A DNA stretch of 64,000 nucleotides. Origin: UBA947 sp031550975 (lineage in GTDB: Bacteria; Cyanobacteriota; Vampirovibrionia; Gastranaerophilales; Gastranaerophilaceae). The notes beneath the pieces were generated by a model. It had not been told where the DNA came from. It searched no databases and was given only the letters and a program-made list of their open reading frames with translations. The stretch covers positions 124,001 through 188,000 of the forward strand of contig JAVBOC010000005.1 of the NCBI GenBank assembly GCA_031550975.1, in the 5' to 3' direction. The stretch's first letter is position 1. Every line of letters begins with the position of its first letter. The translations under genes and the position numbers were made by a program. Positions 1-8,546 of the stretch are shown here, piece after piece.

Positions 1-433
1 GAGCAATTTCTTCTTTTGTATTAACTTCTTTTGAAAGCTTTTTAATTTTTTCAACTGAAATGTCGATTGCTTTGTCGATGCCGCGTTTGATAGACATTGG
101 GTTTGCACCTGCTGTAAGGTTTTTTAAGCCTTCGCGAACAATCGCTTGAGCCAAAACTGAAGCGGTTGTTGTACCGTCGCCTGCAACGTCGTTTGTTTTA
201 GACGAAACTTCTTTAAGAAGTTGTGCGCCTGCGTTTTCCAAACCGTCTTTTAATTCGATTTCTTTTGCGATGGTAACCCCGTCGTTAACGATCTGCGGAG
301 CGCCGAATTTCTTTTCCAAAATAACGTTGCGGCCTTTTGGTCCGAGTGTAATCTTAACCGTGTCAGCCACGGCGTCTATTCCTTTTAGAAGCGATTTTCT
401 TGCTTCTTCATCAAATACTATACGTTTTGCCAT
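1..433 (-). CDS. groEL: Chaperonin GroEL, N-terminal part (cut by window edge)
   Basis: The first 144 residues of the 60-kDa ATP-dependent chaperonin are visible; the rest lies beyond base 1. The nucleotide-binding equatorial segments are present: GPKGRNV near residue 32, VNDGVTIAKEIEL near 50 and the Asp-containing AGDGTTTA near 85. The start ATG (431-433) has a good ribosome site (GGAG). It follows groES on the same strand with a 101-nt gap that holds a short palindromic repeat. GroEL folds cytosolic proteins together with the GroES lid. Identification is secure; only completeness cannot be judged. Confidence 0.97.
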   Translation of the reverse strand, partial: MAKRIVFDEEARKSLLKGIDAVADTVKITLGPKGRNVILEKKFGAPQIVNDGVTIAKEIELKDGLENAGAQLLKEVSSKTNDVAGDGTTTASVLAQAIVREGLKNLTAGANPMSIKRGIDKAIDISVEKIKKLSKEVNTKEEIA

Positions 434-480
434 TGTTATATTTCTCCTGCTTTAATTGATAAATTTCATTAATACCTTTT

Positions 481-510
481 TGTCATTCCGGATCAAGTTC
501 AGGATGACAA
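481..510. repeat. Palindromic intergenic repeat, family A (minimal copy A1)
   Basis: A 30-bp near-palindrome between groES and groEL. It starts TGTCATTCCGGATC, ends TTCAGGATGACA, and matches the termini of the ~90-bp family A elements at 10541, 43117 and 44521. It may be a deleted element reduced to one tip. It lies between two cotranscribed genes, so it would form a small hairpin in the mRNA. Confidence 0.75.
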
Positions 511-534
511 AGGTTGTTTTGCCATTTAAAAAGT

Positions 535-819
535 TTATTCTAATATTCCTAGTGCATCTTTAATCGACAAAATTTTCATTAAATCGCTGCCAATTTTAAT
601 GTCTGTGCCTGCATATTTTGCATAAAGTACGATATCGCCGACTTTAACATCAAGCGGTTTTCTGTCGCCTTTTTCTGTTAAGTCGCCAAGTCCAACTGCA
701 ATAACTTCGCCTTTTTGCGGCTTTTCTTTTGCGCTATCGGGAATAAAAATTCCGCCGTTTGTTTGTTCGCTTTCTTCAATTACCTTGATAACAATTCTGT
801 CGCCTAAAGGTTTAATCAT
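535..819 (-). CDS. groES: Co-chaperonin GroES
   Basis: A 94-residue protein of normal length that forms the heptameric lid of GroEL. It starts IKPLGDRIVIKV and has the mobile-loop region (SEQTNGGIFIPDSAKEKPQKGEV), then the beta-barrel motif VGDIVLYAKYAGTDIKI. The ATG is preceded by GGAGGAAA. It is the first gene of the groES-groEL unit. No CIRCE operator is visible upstream, so HrcA control of the usual kind is not supported here. Confidence 0.97.
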   Translation of the reverse strand: MIKPLGDRIVIKVIEESEQTNGGIFIPDSAKEKPQKGEVIAVGLGDLTEKGDRKPLDVKVGDIVLYAKYAGTDIKIGSDLMKILSIKDALGILE

Positions 820-848
820 AACTTTTCCTCCATAATTAATATAAGAAG

Positions 849-879
849 ATTATAGAACAAACATGGCGCGCTCATGCAA
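849..879 (-). promoter_or_regulatory. Putative promoter of groES-groEL
   Basis: On the minus strand a TATAAT (849-854) lies 30 nt before the groES start, with TTGCAT (874-879) 19 nt further up. The spacer is slightly long. The same TTGCAT -35 occurs in the glgC promoter at 25002-25030. Confidence 0.5.
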
Positions 880-948
880 TTATTAATGAAAAATTAATTA
901 TTTATAGCGTATCCCTGACAGGGTAATAACTTGAAATTTTGTTCGTGC

Positions 949-954
949 TACAAT
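949..954 (+). promoter_or_regulatory. Extended -10, likely leaderless start of the peptide-binding protein gene
   Basis: TGC-TACAAT at 946-954 is an extended -10 element that ends 6 nt before the ATG at 961. There is no Shine-Dalgarno sequence before that ATG, so transcription probably starts at or next to the start codon. Confidence 0.45.
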
Positions 955-960
955 CAAAAA

Positions 961-2835
961 ATGAAGCGGATTGGGTATCTTATTTTAACGGTTATATTTG
1001 TGTTGTTGTTTGCGAAAGCTTGCGTGCACAGAGATTTGAGGGGAAACACGAGCGTTGCACCGAACCATTCCGGTTCTTCACCGACGCAAGAAGTTCAATT
1101 TCCGCCACAGGCAAAAACGGTTACTGTTAATGGCGTTGACTATTTGCAATCTCAAGCACCTGTGGGAGAATTTGGCTGCAGTGTAATTATGTCAGTAATT
1201 GGCGAAGGTCCAAAGACCTTCAATCCGTTTAACACCAAGGACTCCACGTCTTCCACAATGGCAGACGCGATGTATGACGGGCTTGTGACGACTGACCCGC
1301 AAACCGGAGAAACCATCCCAAAACTTGCTAAGTCATTTGAAATTAAAGGGAATGATTATATTGTTCATTTGCGCCGCGGGATAAAGTGGTCGGACGGCAA
1401 ACCGATTACAGCAGATGATGTTATTTTTACCTGGCAAAATATTATCCTGAATGGTTTTGGAAACACCTCAACGCGTGATTCTATAGTGATTGACGGCAAG
1501 CTTCCGACTGTTAAAAAGATTGATGATTACACGATTGTTTTTACGACGCCCGCGCCTTTTGCACCGTTTGTGAGAAACCTCGGAACGCCGATTGCGCCAA
1601 AACACGTTTTTGCGCCCGCTGTGAAAAAAGGCAAACCATATTTTGAAACATTCTTTTCAACTAACGCTGATCCGAAAAAGTTCGTGGTGTCAGGTGCGTT
1701 TAAATTGGTGGAATATGTGCCCGCGCAGCGCGTGGTTTATGAGCGCAACCCAAATTACTATATAACTAATACAAAAAACGAAAAGCTGCCTTACCTTGAT
1801 AAATTGGTCTACTTAATTGTGGGTGATTTAAACAACGAAGTTTTAAAATTTGAGGGTGGTGAAATTGATGTGATTAGCTTGCGTGGAGCGAATGTAGCGC
1901 GTTTTAAAGAACGTGAAAAACGTTCGGACTATGCCATTTATAACCTTGGTGCGGATACCGGCACGATGTATTTGTCGATGAATTTGAACGACCGAAAAAA
2001 CAAAGGAAAATATTACGTTGACCCGATTAAGCAGCGTTGGTTCCAGGATATAAATTTTCGCAAGGCTGTGGATTTAGCCATTGACCGTAAAAATATGGTT
2101 TTTAACATTGCAAACGGTCTGGCAGAACCGCTTTTTACTCCCGAGACTCTTAATTCAATCTACTTAAATAAGAATCTAAAACCTTATGACAGCGATGTTA
2201 AAAAATCCCGTGAATTGCTTGAAGAATCGGGTTTCCACTGGGACGATAAAGGACATTTATTAGATAAATACAATAATCATGTTGAGTTTGATCTCTATAC
2301 AAACGCAGGGAACACCGAACGCGAAGCCATCGGGGTTATGGTAAAACAGGATTTAGAAGAATTAGGTATGAAGGTCAATTTCAAACCTGTCGAATTTAAT
2401 TCGCTTGTGAACAAACTTGTTGGCACACTTGATTGGGATATGGTAATAATGGGGCTTACAGGCTCGCCTCTTGAACCAAACGGCGGAAAAAATGTTTGGT
2501 TATCGGACGGCACGCTTCATCTGTTTAACCAACGTTTAGAAAAAGATAAAAACAGTAAGCGCTATCCTTGGGAAACAAGGCTTGACGAGCTTTACACACA
2601 AGGTGCGTTGGCGATAAAATACGAAGACAGAAAAAAATATTATGACGAATATCAAAAAATCGTATATGACCAAAAGCCTTTTATTTACATCTATTCGCCG
2701 ATTAGAATTGTGGCAATCCGTAAAAAATTCGGCAATGTTTTCCCGTCATCACTTGGTGGAATCACATATAACTTAGAAGAAATCTTTGTCAAAGGCTGCG
2801 TCACGCCTTGTAATATTGATGCGGGGGGACGATAA
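961..2835 (+). CDS. Peptide ABC transporter, substrate-binding lipoprotein (family 5)
   Basis: An extracytoplasmic oligopeptide-binding protein of the SBP_bac_5 (DppA/OppA) family, about 624 residues. The N-terminus MKRIGYLILTVIFVLLFAKAC is a signal peptide with a weak lipobox (AKAC), so membrane anchoring through that Cys is likely. Family signatures include LVTTDPQTGETIPKLAKSF, then LRRGIKWSDGKPITADDV, and a C-terminal ligand-binding lobe. I chose the ATG at 961 over an upstream in-frame TTG at 931 because it gives a clean signal peptide and sits 6 nt after a -10 element. The two permease genes follow directly. No ATPase gene of the transporter is in the window. Confidence 0.9.
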   Translation: MKRIGYLILTVIFVLLFAKACVHRDLRGNTSVAPNHSGSSPTQEVQFPPQAKTVTVNGVDYLQSQAPVGEFGCSVIMSVIGEGPKTFNPFNTKDSTSSTMADAMYDGLVTTDPQTGETIPKLAKSFEIKGNDYIVHLRRGIKWSDGKPITADDVIFTWQNIILNGFGNTSTRDSIVIDGKLPTVKKIDDYTIVFTTPAPFAPFVRNLGTPIAPKHVFAPAVKKGKPYFETFFSTNADPKKFVVSGAFKLVEYVPAQRVVYERNPNYYITNTKNEKLPYLDKLVYLIVGDLNNEVLKFEGGEIDVISLRGANVARFKEREKRSDYAIYNLGADTGTMYLSMNLNDRKNKGKYYVDPIKQRWFQDINFRKAVDLAIDRKNMVFNIANGLAEPLFTPETLNSIYLNKNLKPYDSDVKKSRELLEESGFHWDDKGHLLDKYNNHVEFDLYTNAGNTEREAIGVMVKQDLEELGMKVNFKPVEFNSLVNKLVGTLDWDMVIMGLTGSPLEPNGGKNVWLSDGTLHLFNQRLEKDKNSKRYPWETRLDELYTQGALAIKYEDRKKYYDEYQKIVYDQKPFIYIYSPIRIVAIRKKFGNVFPSSLGGITYNLEEIFVKGCVTPCNIDAGGR

Positions 2836-2838
2836 TTC

Positions 2839-3813
2839 ATGCAAATATTAATCTATATTTTAAAAAGAATATTGCAAACGATTCCTCTGCTGGTAATTGT
2901 TTCGCTGCTGAGTTTCTTTATAATCCGCCTTTCTCCGGTTGATCCGTTGGCAGAATTAAAACTTAATCCATCGGTTTCAAAAGAAACCTTGCAAAGAGAA
3001 ACCGAACGGCTTGGATTGGACAAGCCGATTATTGTGCAATATGGTATGTGGGCAAAGTCTTTTATTAAAGGCGATTTGGGGGTGACTTCAAACGGCGAAT
3101 TGGTTAGCGCAAAATTAAAAGAAAGAATTCCAAACACTTTGCTCTTAACGATTGTGGTAATCTTCTTAACCTGGATTGTCGGGGTTCCGTTGGGGATTTT
3201 GGCAGCAGTCAATTGGAAATCCTCGCTTGACAGGGTCTTAACGGTGCTAACGAGCATTGGGATGGCAATCCCGTCATTCTTCTTTGCGGTGCTGTTGTTG
3301 ATTTTTGCCGTGAAAACCGGTTGGTTCCCGGTTGGCGGGCTGACAAGTTCCAACTTTTTAGAGATGAGTTTTGCCCAAAAAATCTGGGACGTTACTCATC
3401 ACTTAATTCTGCCTGTAACGGTGCTTTTTACAATTTCACTTGCGGGATTGCAGCGTCAAATGCGTGGGAATCTGCTTGATGTTTTAGATAGTGATTATGT
3501 TAAATTTGCGCGCGCTAAGGGGCTTAGTGAATTTAAGGTAATTTATAAACACGCACTGCGAAATGCGGTTAACCCGATGATAACCCTTTTGGGCTTTGAG
3601 TTTGCGGGGCTGCTAAGTGGTGCAGCGTTAACCGAATATGTTTTCCAATACCCGGGACTTGGTCGATTAATCCTGGAAGCGGTCTTGCGCTCTGACATCA
3701 ACCTTGTTATGGCATCATTGATGATTGGCGCGGTGATGTTGATTGTCGGTAACCTGATTGCAGATATTCTGCTAATTATTACCGACCCAAGAATAAGGAG
3801 TGGTGCGGCGTAG
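2839..3813 (+). CDS. dppB: Peptide ABC transporter permease, DppB/OppB type
   Basis: A 324-residue inner-membrane permease. It begins with the MQILIYILKRILQTIPLL membrane helix typical of DppB-like proteins. The BPD_transp_1 domain follows, with the EAA-type loop around DYVKFARAKGLSEFKVIYKHALRNA, which docks onto the ATPase. The start is 3 nt after the stop of the binding-protein gene, so the genes are translationally close. It forms a heterodimer with the next permease. Whether dipeptides, oligopeptides or nickel are carried cannot be told from sequence alone. Confidence 0.93.
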   Translation: MQILIYILKRILQTIPLLVIVSLLSFFIIRLSPVDPLAELKLNPSVSKETLQRETERLGLDKPIIVQYGMWAKSFIKGDLGVTSNGELVSAKLKERIPNTLLLTIVVIFLTWIVGVPLGILAAVNWKSSLDRVLTVLTSIGMAIPSFFFAVLLLIFAVKTGWFPVGGLTSSNFLEMSFAQKIWDVTHHLILPVTVLFTISLAGLQRQMRGNLLDVLDSDYVKFARAKGLSEFKVIYKHALRNAVNPMITLLGFEFAGLLSGAALTEYVFQYPGLGRLILEAVLRSDINLVMASLMIGAVMLIVGNLIADILLIITDPRIRSGAA

Positions 3814-3827
3814 ACAACCCTCTTGCT

Positions 3828-3911
3828 TCATGTTGAGCGACGCGAAACATCTCAAGCTCGCTGCAAATCATACAGGTATTGAGATTCTTCGCTAACACTC
3901 AGAATGACGAA
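3828..3911. repeat. Palindromic intergenic repeat, family B (copy B1)
   Basis: An ~84-bp imperfect inverted repeat. The left end is TCATGTTGAGCGACGCGAAA, then CATCTC; the right end is GAGATTCTTCGC, then CTCAGAATGACGA. Similar copies lie at 38300-38383 and 42094-42179. It separates the two permease genes of one transporter operon, and its right end runs to within 23 nt of the next start. Confidence 0.8.
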
Positions 3912-3933
3912 GGAAAATAATAAAAGGAATAAA

Positions 3934-4965
3934 ATGTTCAAAGAAATCTACCAACAATTGATGAAAGACAAATTTGCGCGGGTGGCGTTAATTGTGCTTG
4001 GTTTGATTTATGCTGCGTTGATTTTTGCACCATTCTTAGCGCCTTATTCAAAAGATTTTTCTGATAGAACAATGTCTTATGTGCCGCCGTCAGTGCTTTA
4101 CACTATTGATGAAAACGGCCATTTGTCAAAACCATATACCTATAATTATATAAGAGATTTTGACAGCGAAAATTTGCGGATTACCTACAAACCCGACTAT
4201 AGTAAGAAATATTATTTGAAATTCTTCTCACGCGGACATCTTGTGAGCGTTGAACCGGAAGGCAGATTGTTTTTTCTCGGAACAGATATTAACGGGCGCG
4301 ATGTGTTTTCACGGTTGCTCTTTGGTGGCAGAATTTCTATGACAATCGGGTTCTTGGCGCTGCTTGTATTATTCCCGATCGGTTTACTCTATGGCGGAAT
4401 CTCAGGTTACTTTGGCGGCAAGACCGATATGTTTATGATGCGGTTTGCTGAAGCAGTTATGTCTATCCCGTCGTTCTATTTGTTAATAATTTTAGCTTCA
4501 ATCCTGCCGTCAGGAATGACAAGTATCCAGCGCTTTATGCTGATTGTTATAATCCTTGCATTAATTGGTTGGGCGGGCTTTGCGCGGGTTGTGCGCGGAA
4601 TGGTTTTATCTATTAAAACCCAAGACTTCGTCCAGGCTGCAAAATCCATAGGTGCAAGTCGCTTGCGTATTATTATAAAACATATCTTGCCGCAGACAAC
4701 GAGTTTTGTGATTGTAGCGATGACGCTTTCTGTGCCGTCTTATATCCTGTCTGAATCAGGTTTGAGTTTCCTTGGCTTGGGTATCCAGCAGCCGGATGCG
4801 AGTTGGGGGAACATGCTTAAAGAAGCGCAGGAGTTCACAAATATAATTTATCGTCCGTGGCTGCTGACTCCCGGATTCTTAATTTTTGTTGCGGTTTTGT
4901 CTTTTAACTTGATTGGTGATAGTATAAGAGACATCCTGGATCCAAAAAGCAAAGTCCAGGGATAG
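3934..4965 (+). CDS. dppC: Peptide ABC transporter permease, DppC/OppC type
   Basis: A 343-residue permease. An N-terminal helix (DKFARVALIVLGLIYAALI) is followed by a long periplasmic loop of about 90 residues, then the transport domain with the motif GTDINGRDVFSRLLFGGRIS and an EAA loop (AKSIGASRLRIIIKHILPQT). The start at 3934 has AAAAGG 6-7 nt upstream; an in-frame ATG at 3904 lies inside the family B repeat and is unlikely. Partner of the permease upstream. Confidence 0.93.
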   Translation: MFKEIYQQLMKDKFARVALIVLGLIYAALIFAPFLAPYSKDFSDRTMSYVPPSVLYTIDENGHLSKPYTYNYIRDFDSENLRITYKPDYSKKYYLKFFSRGHLVSVEPEGRLFFLGTDINGRDVFSRLLFGGRISMTIGFLALLVLFPIGLLYGGISGYFGGKTDMFMMRFAEAVMSIPSFYLLIILASILPSGMTSIQRFMLIVIILALIGWAGFARVVRGMVLSIKTQDFVQAAKSIGASRLRIIIKHILPQTTSFVIVAMTLSVPSYILSESGLSFLGLGIQQPDASWGNMLKEAQEFTNIIYRPWLLTPGFLIFVAVLSFNLIGDSIRDILDPKSKVQG

Positions 4966-4986
4966 GGACCAGAAACTAGAGATTAG
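4964..4986. repeat. Short repeat, family D (intergenic copy)
   Basis: A 23-bp segment starting AGGGACCAGAAACTAG just after the permease gene. It matches 19 of 23 positions of a segment inside the purM coding region (30382-30404, other strand). Confidence 0.45.
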
Positions 4987-5023
4987 CGGCCAGTAAAAGG
5001 ACGAATCAAGCGCAGGAGAGACT

Positions 5024-5725
5024 ATGGAATTTTTAGAATTTGATATAGCATTAAGAGTAATCGTAGCGTTGCTGCTTGGTTTTGCTATAGGCTTAGAAAG
5101 AGAATTAACTAATAAATATGCGGGGTTGCGTACAAACATCCTCGTCTGCCTCGGCGCGTGTGTGTTTACGGTGATTTCAATTTACGGATTTTCATTTATG
5201 ATGGGGAACAATGACCACGCAGCTGTGCGCGATACAGCACGTGTGGCCGCACAAATCGTTACAGGTATCGGTTTTATCGGTGGCGGAACAGTTCTGCGCC
5301 ACGGTGCGACGGTCCACGGACTTACCACAGCTGCAACGCTTTGGATGTCGGCGGCAATCGGTATGGCGTGCGGTGCCGGCATGTACGGGCTTGCGGCAGT
5401 TTCGACGATAGCTGCAATTGTTGTACTTGTTACAATGCGTTTTATCGAAAAACAAGTTTTGCCTTGCAGCACAAAAACATCAAAACGTTTGAAAGTTAAT
5501 ATTGTTTGCGCCACAGAATGCTCAAACGAAATCTATGATTACTTTATTGAAAAATACACTCACCTGCATGAAATTTCTAAAAAATTACACGCAAATGAGA
5601 AGGATTCAACAAAAATCCATGTCGTTTTAGATGTAAAACATAAAAAACCTATCCAAAACATGTATAAGGCTTTCCAAAACGTCCAAGGCGTGGAATCAAT
5701 TTCAATTCAGGAATTTACTGAATAA
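5024..5725 (+). CDS. MgtC/SapB family membrane protein
   Basis: A 233-residue membrane protein. The N-terminal MgtC domain is clear: LLLGFAIGLERELTNKYAGL, then RTNILVCLGACVF and IVTGIGFIGGGTVLRHGATV. About four membrane helices are followed by a C-terminal soluble domain of about 80 residues resembling an ACT fold. MgtC proteins are linked to growth at low magnesium and to modulation of the F-type ATPase in some pathogens; the role here is unknown. AGGAG precedes the ATG. It meets the next gene tail to tail with a 1-nt gap. Confidence 0.9.
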   Translation: MEFLEFDIALRVIVALLLGFAIGLERELTNKYAGLRTNILVCLGACVFTVISIYGFSFMMGNNDHAAVRDTARVAAQIVTGIGFIGGGTVLRHGATVHGLTTAATLWMSAAIGMACGAGMYGLAAVSTIAAIVVLVTMRFIEKQVLPCSTKTSKRLKVNIVCATECSNEIYDYFIEKYTHLHEISKKLHANEKDSTKIHVVLDVKHKKPIQNMYKAFQNVQGVESISIQEFTE

Positions 5726-5726
5726 C

Positions 5727-7793
5727 TTATGCTTTTGATTCGTCAGCTTCTGCAAACACTCTTGGATCGTCGATTTGCTCCATCGCTTTCATAATACCGA
5801 TTTTACCGGCCTTTTTCTGTATGTTTGTCAGCCAAGCGTTGAACGCATAAGGTACGCCGGCAATCAGCGCGACTAGCGGCAACCCACTCACTGCAATCGT
5901 GTTCCAGAAAGTATTGTAGTTTTTGTAATTCATATTAAGATTGAATTGTTTTTTTAATTTGGAAACTGTTTTACCGGATGCGTCAATTACCTCTATCTGG
6001 TTGACCATTTTGCGTCCCCACTTTAATTTAACAACATCTGTGACCAAGTTTCTTGCCCAAATAGCAATAGGTCCTTTTTTGAAATGAACAGACGCTGATT
6101 GCTTGATAGCTTCCGCGATATTTTGTTTGCCACTCATTATAAGATCAGGTCTTGGTATTAAAGTTGCTCCTTCTCCCATTAATTCTTCAATTATAGCCTT
6201 GCATTCAGGGTCTCCCATTAGAACTTTTTTGTCAAATTTGTTGAATGCAGTTTTAAGGGTCTTGTCTTTTCCCAGGGCAGCATATAATTTGTCGTACAAG
6301 ACTTTTATGTTTGATTTTGGATCCATAGTCAGGTTAGTCAATTTTTTAAGTCCGCCGGCAATCGGCAATTTACCTTTCATTGCAAGCATACCAAGCGCTG
6401 CCATCCCAGCTAAAGATCCCAAACTCCAAGCAGTGCTAAAAACTTGTTTTGCTGCTTCTGAGCCGGCTTCAACGTCTTCTGAATAGCGCTGTGACATTTC
6501 ATCAACTTCATCGAATGCGAGGAAAACTTTTTCTTGGAGTTTTTTCGCACTATTTAGTTGTTTTTCGCTTATTTCGGATTCGCGTAATATATCCATAACT
6601 TTTTCGTTATGTTTCTGTTCTTTGTCAACATATTTTTTGTACTCGCCCTTGTGTTTAAAATAAACCGGGATGAATTTAAAGTCGTCGACTATGTCTTGAA
6701 CAAAGCCCTTCTTTTGATTAGGTGCTTTGATGTGAGCAGCCTTTTGCATTTCTTCTGTGCTGTAATGCATAAGAGCGGCAGGATCTTTCATTAGATCTTG
6801 TCTGGCTTTAAAACGTCCGACAGCGGAAGCTTTTTTCTGCTCGCTTGTTCCCCAGAACATAATACTCAATGGTGTAAGAAGTGTCATAGCCCCAGATACT
6901 ATCGCTGGTAAACCCGGCACTCTTGCGGCTATTTTTGAGCGCTTGAGAAGCTTATTAACTCCCCAGGCTGCAAGTCCGGCTGGGATGAACGAGAATATTG
7001 CCATTGTATCAAATGCATTTTCGCTATTTTCTGAATATTCTTCTGCTTTAATATTTATTGTCTTAACCGCGTCAACAATGAGTTCACGGTCTTTCTCGCC
7101 TTCTGCTATTTGTTCTTTGGTGAGTTCGCGTGCTTTTAATTTTTTAATATCATCAGGGTCTTTTGCTGCTTCCCACTCCAGGTAAGCTTTTTTATGACGG
7201 TTCATTTCTTTAACCGCTGCATAAGCTTCAAAGAAACTTTTATTTTCTTTCTTATCCGGTGTTGTTTTCGCTTTTTCTTCAGCTTCAGCAATCTGTTCGG
7301 GGGTGTACGCCACGAAGTTTTTAATATCGCTCAACTCGTTGGTTTTTGCCTGGAATCTGCCAATACGGGAAGCTTCTTTTTGTTTAGCCGTACCCCAGAA
7401 TATCATGCCAATCCCTGCAAGCATTGATACGCCTATCCCTACCGCTTGTGCAATAACATTATTCCTCGAAGCATTTTTTGTGCCTTTGAGTAACATCTTG
7501 TGTCCTACCAATGACCCTATAAATATTGGTGCAAGACCCACCGGTAACCCAATAGCTCCGGTAACAAGCTCCATATTCTCAGCGTTGTTTTCAGAGCTTT
7601 TGTCTAAGAGTTCTGCTGCGCGGATTACGGTCTTTGCTTTTTGGGCAGTTATTTCAACTTTATCCTGCGGAATCTCAAGAGTTTTGGCCAGGTATTGTTT
7701 TTGCGCCTGCTCATTAGCCTGCAACTGTTCCCAGTCATCATATCTGCCATAATTGTTTTTTACTTCGCGAATTGAATCAAAAAATTGAGACAC
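5727..7793 (-). CDS. Large membrane protein of unknown function with internal duplication
   Basis: Not recognised as a characterised family. The 688-residue protein has a charged N-terminus and at least two copies of a hydrophobic hairpin plus charged linker about 181 residues apart. Each hairpin ends in nearly the same motif: FWGTAKQKEASRIGRF (about 132-147) and FWGTSEQKKASAVGRF (about 313-328). A third hydrophobic region lies near 455-480 and a last one near 635-660. Helical charged stretches separate them. The start is GTG with AAGG upstream. It may be the last gene of the regulator/kinase run upstream. Confidence 0.75.
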   Translation of the reverse strand: MSQFFDSIREVKNNYGRYDDWEQLQANEQAQKQYLAKTLEIPQDKVEITAQKAKTVIRAAELLDKSSENNAENMELVTGAIGLPVGLAPIFIGSLVGHKMLLKGTKNASRNNVIAQAVGIGVSMLAGIGMIFWGTAKQKEASRIGRFQAKTNELSDIKNFVAYTPEQIAEAEEKAKTTPDKKENKSFFEAYAAVKEMNRHKKAYLEWEAAKDPDDIKKLKARELTKEQIAEGEKDRELIVDAVKTINIKAEEYSENSENAFDTMAIFSFIPAGLAAWGVNKLLKRSKIAARVPGLPAIVSGAMTLLTPLSIMFWGTSEQKKASAVGRFKARQDLMKDPAALMHYSTEEMQKAAHIKAPNQKKGFVQDIVDDFKFIPVYFKHKGEYKKYVDKEQKHNEKVMDILRESEISEKQLNSAKKLQEKVFLAFDEVDEMSQRYSEDVEAGSEAAKQVFSTAWSLGSLAGMAALGMLAMKGKLPIAGGLKKLTNLTMDPKSNIKVLYDKLYAALGKDKTLKTAFNKFDKKVLMGDPECKAIIEELMGEGATLIPRPDLIMSGKQNIAEAIKQSASVHFKKGPIAIWARNLVTDVVKLKWGRKMVNQIEVIDASGKTVSKLKKQFNLNMNYKNYNTFWNTIAVSGLPLVALIAGVPYAFNAWLTNIQKKAGKIGIMKAMEQIDDPRVFAEADESKA

Positions 7794-7889
7794 AACTTAA
7801 CCTTATTTTTTCTACTTATCATTATAAAAACACAGACAATCAAAGAATTGCCCAATTTAAGGAGTCTTAGCTTAACATAATGTAACAAA

Positions 7890-8522
7890 TTAAACAGATT
7901 TGAAAACTATTTCAAATTCGGTTGACTCTTTATCGGATTTAATGAGTTTTAATTCGGCGCCTTGCAGGGCTAAATTGTTTTTACAAATGTGTAGTCCGAG
8001 CCCGCATCCAGTGGATTTTGTGGTAAATCCTTCAGAAAATATTTCTTTTTGTTTTTCAGACGGGATTGGAGCCCCACTGTTAGAAATTCTTACACTTTGT
8101 CCCTCAATATTTACCTTGATTTCTTTTGCGCCGGCTTCAATCGCGTTTTTAAATATGTTAATTAAACAGCCGAGGAACTTGTTCTCATCTATAAAAACGT
8201 CCATAGTGTCCGCTGTATCAAGAACAAATTTGGTTTCAGGTGCGTAGGCCTTTGCCATAGAAACTGCTTCTTCGAGCAAGGTTTTCAAATCATATCTTGA
8301 GGGCTTAAAATTGTCGAGCGACTTCAAGTCCAGCAGGGAGTTTCCCATAACCTTAACCATTTTTTTAATTAATTTTAGCGCATCTTCAACCGACGGGTTT
8401 TCATATCCGTCTTTTTCGAGGTTCCTGCGGATGATTTCAGTGTAGAGTTCGCAAATAGAAAGGTGATTTCGCATCTCGTGCGAAATACACCTTGCTTGAT
8501 GAAATATAGTTTCGTTATCCAT
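7890..8522 (-). CDS. Soluble sensor histidine kinase
   Basis: A 210-residue two-component kinase without membrane segments. The phospho-acceptor His is in ISHEMRNHLS (about residue 15). The catalytic domain has the N box NIFKNAIEAGAKEI, the G1 box NSGAPIPSEKQKEIFSEGF and the G2 box TTKSTGCGLGLHICKN. With almost nothing before the H box it has no sensor domain of its own and must take input from a partner or a cytosolic cue. It lies 24 nt downstream of a response regulator with GAGG before the ATG, so the two are very likely cotranscribed and cognate. Confidence 0.88.
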   Translation of the reverse strand: MDNETIFHQARCISHEMRNHLSICELYTEIIRRNLEKDGYENPSVEDALKLIKKMVKVMGNSLLDLKSLDNFKPSRYDLKTLLEEAVSMAKAYAPETKFVLDTADTMDVFIDENKFLGCLINIFKNAIEAGAKEIKVNIEGQSVRISNSGAPIPSEKQKEIFSEGFTTKSTGCGLGLHICKNNLALQGAELKLIKSDKESTEFEIVFKSV

Positions 8523-8546
8523 TCAACCTCGTGGACTCTCTTGGAG

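Noticed and set aside
820..930. CIRCE operator expected before groES
   Set aside because: No TTAGCACTC-N9-GAGTGCTAA or near match is present.
931..960. TTG start of the peptide-binding protein
   Set aside because: It would add ten residues before a complete signal peptide and overlap the -10 element.
2853..3353. Long open frame (166 codons) antisense to the DppB-like permease
   Set aside because: No ribosome site, no family features, lies wholly inside a clear gene; a reading-frame shadow.
3904..3933. Upstream ATG of the DppC-like gene as the true start
   Set aside because: It lies in the family B repeat and has no ribosome site; ATG 3934 is better placed.
5182..5514. Open frames antisense to and within mgtC
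   Set aside because: Composition mirrors the mgtC codons and there is no start signal.
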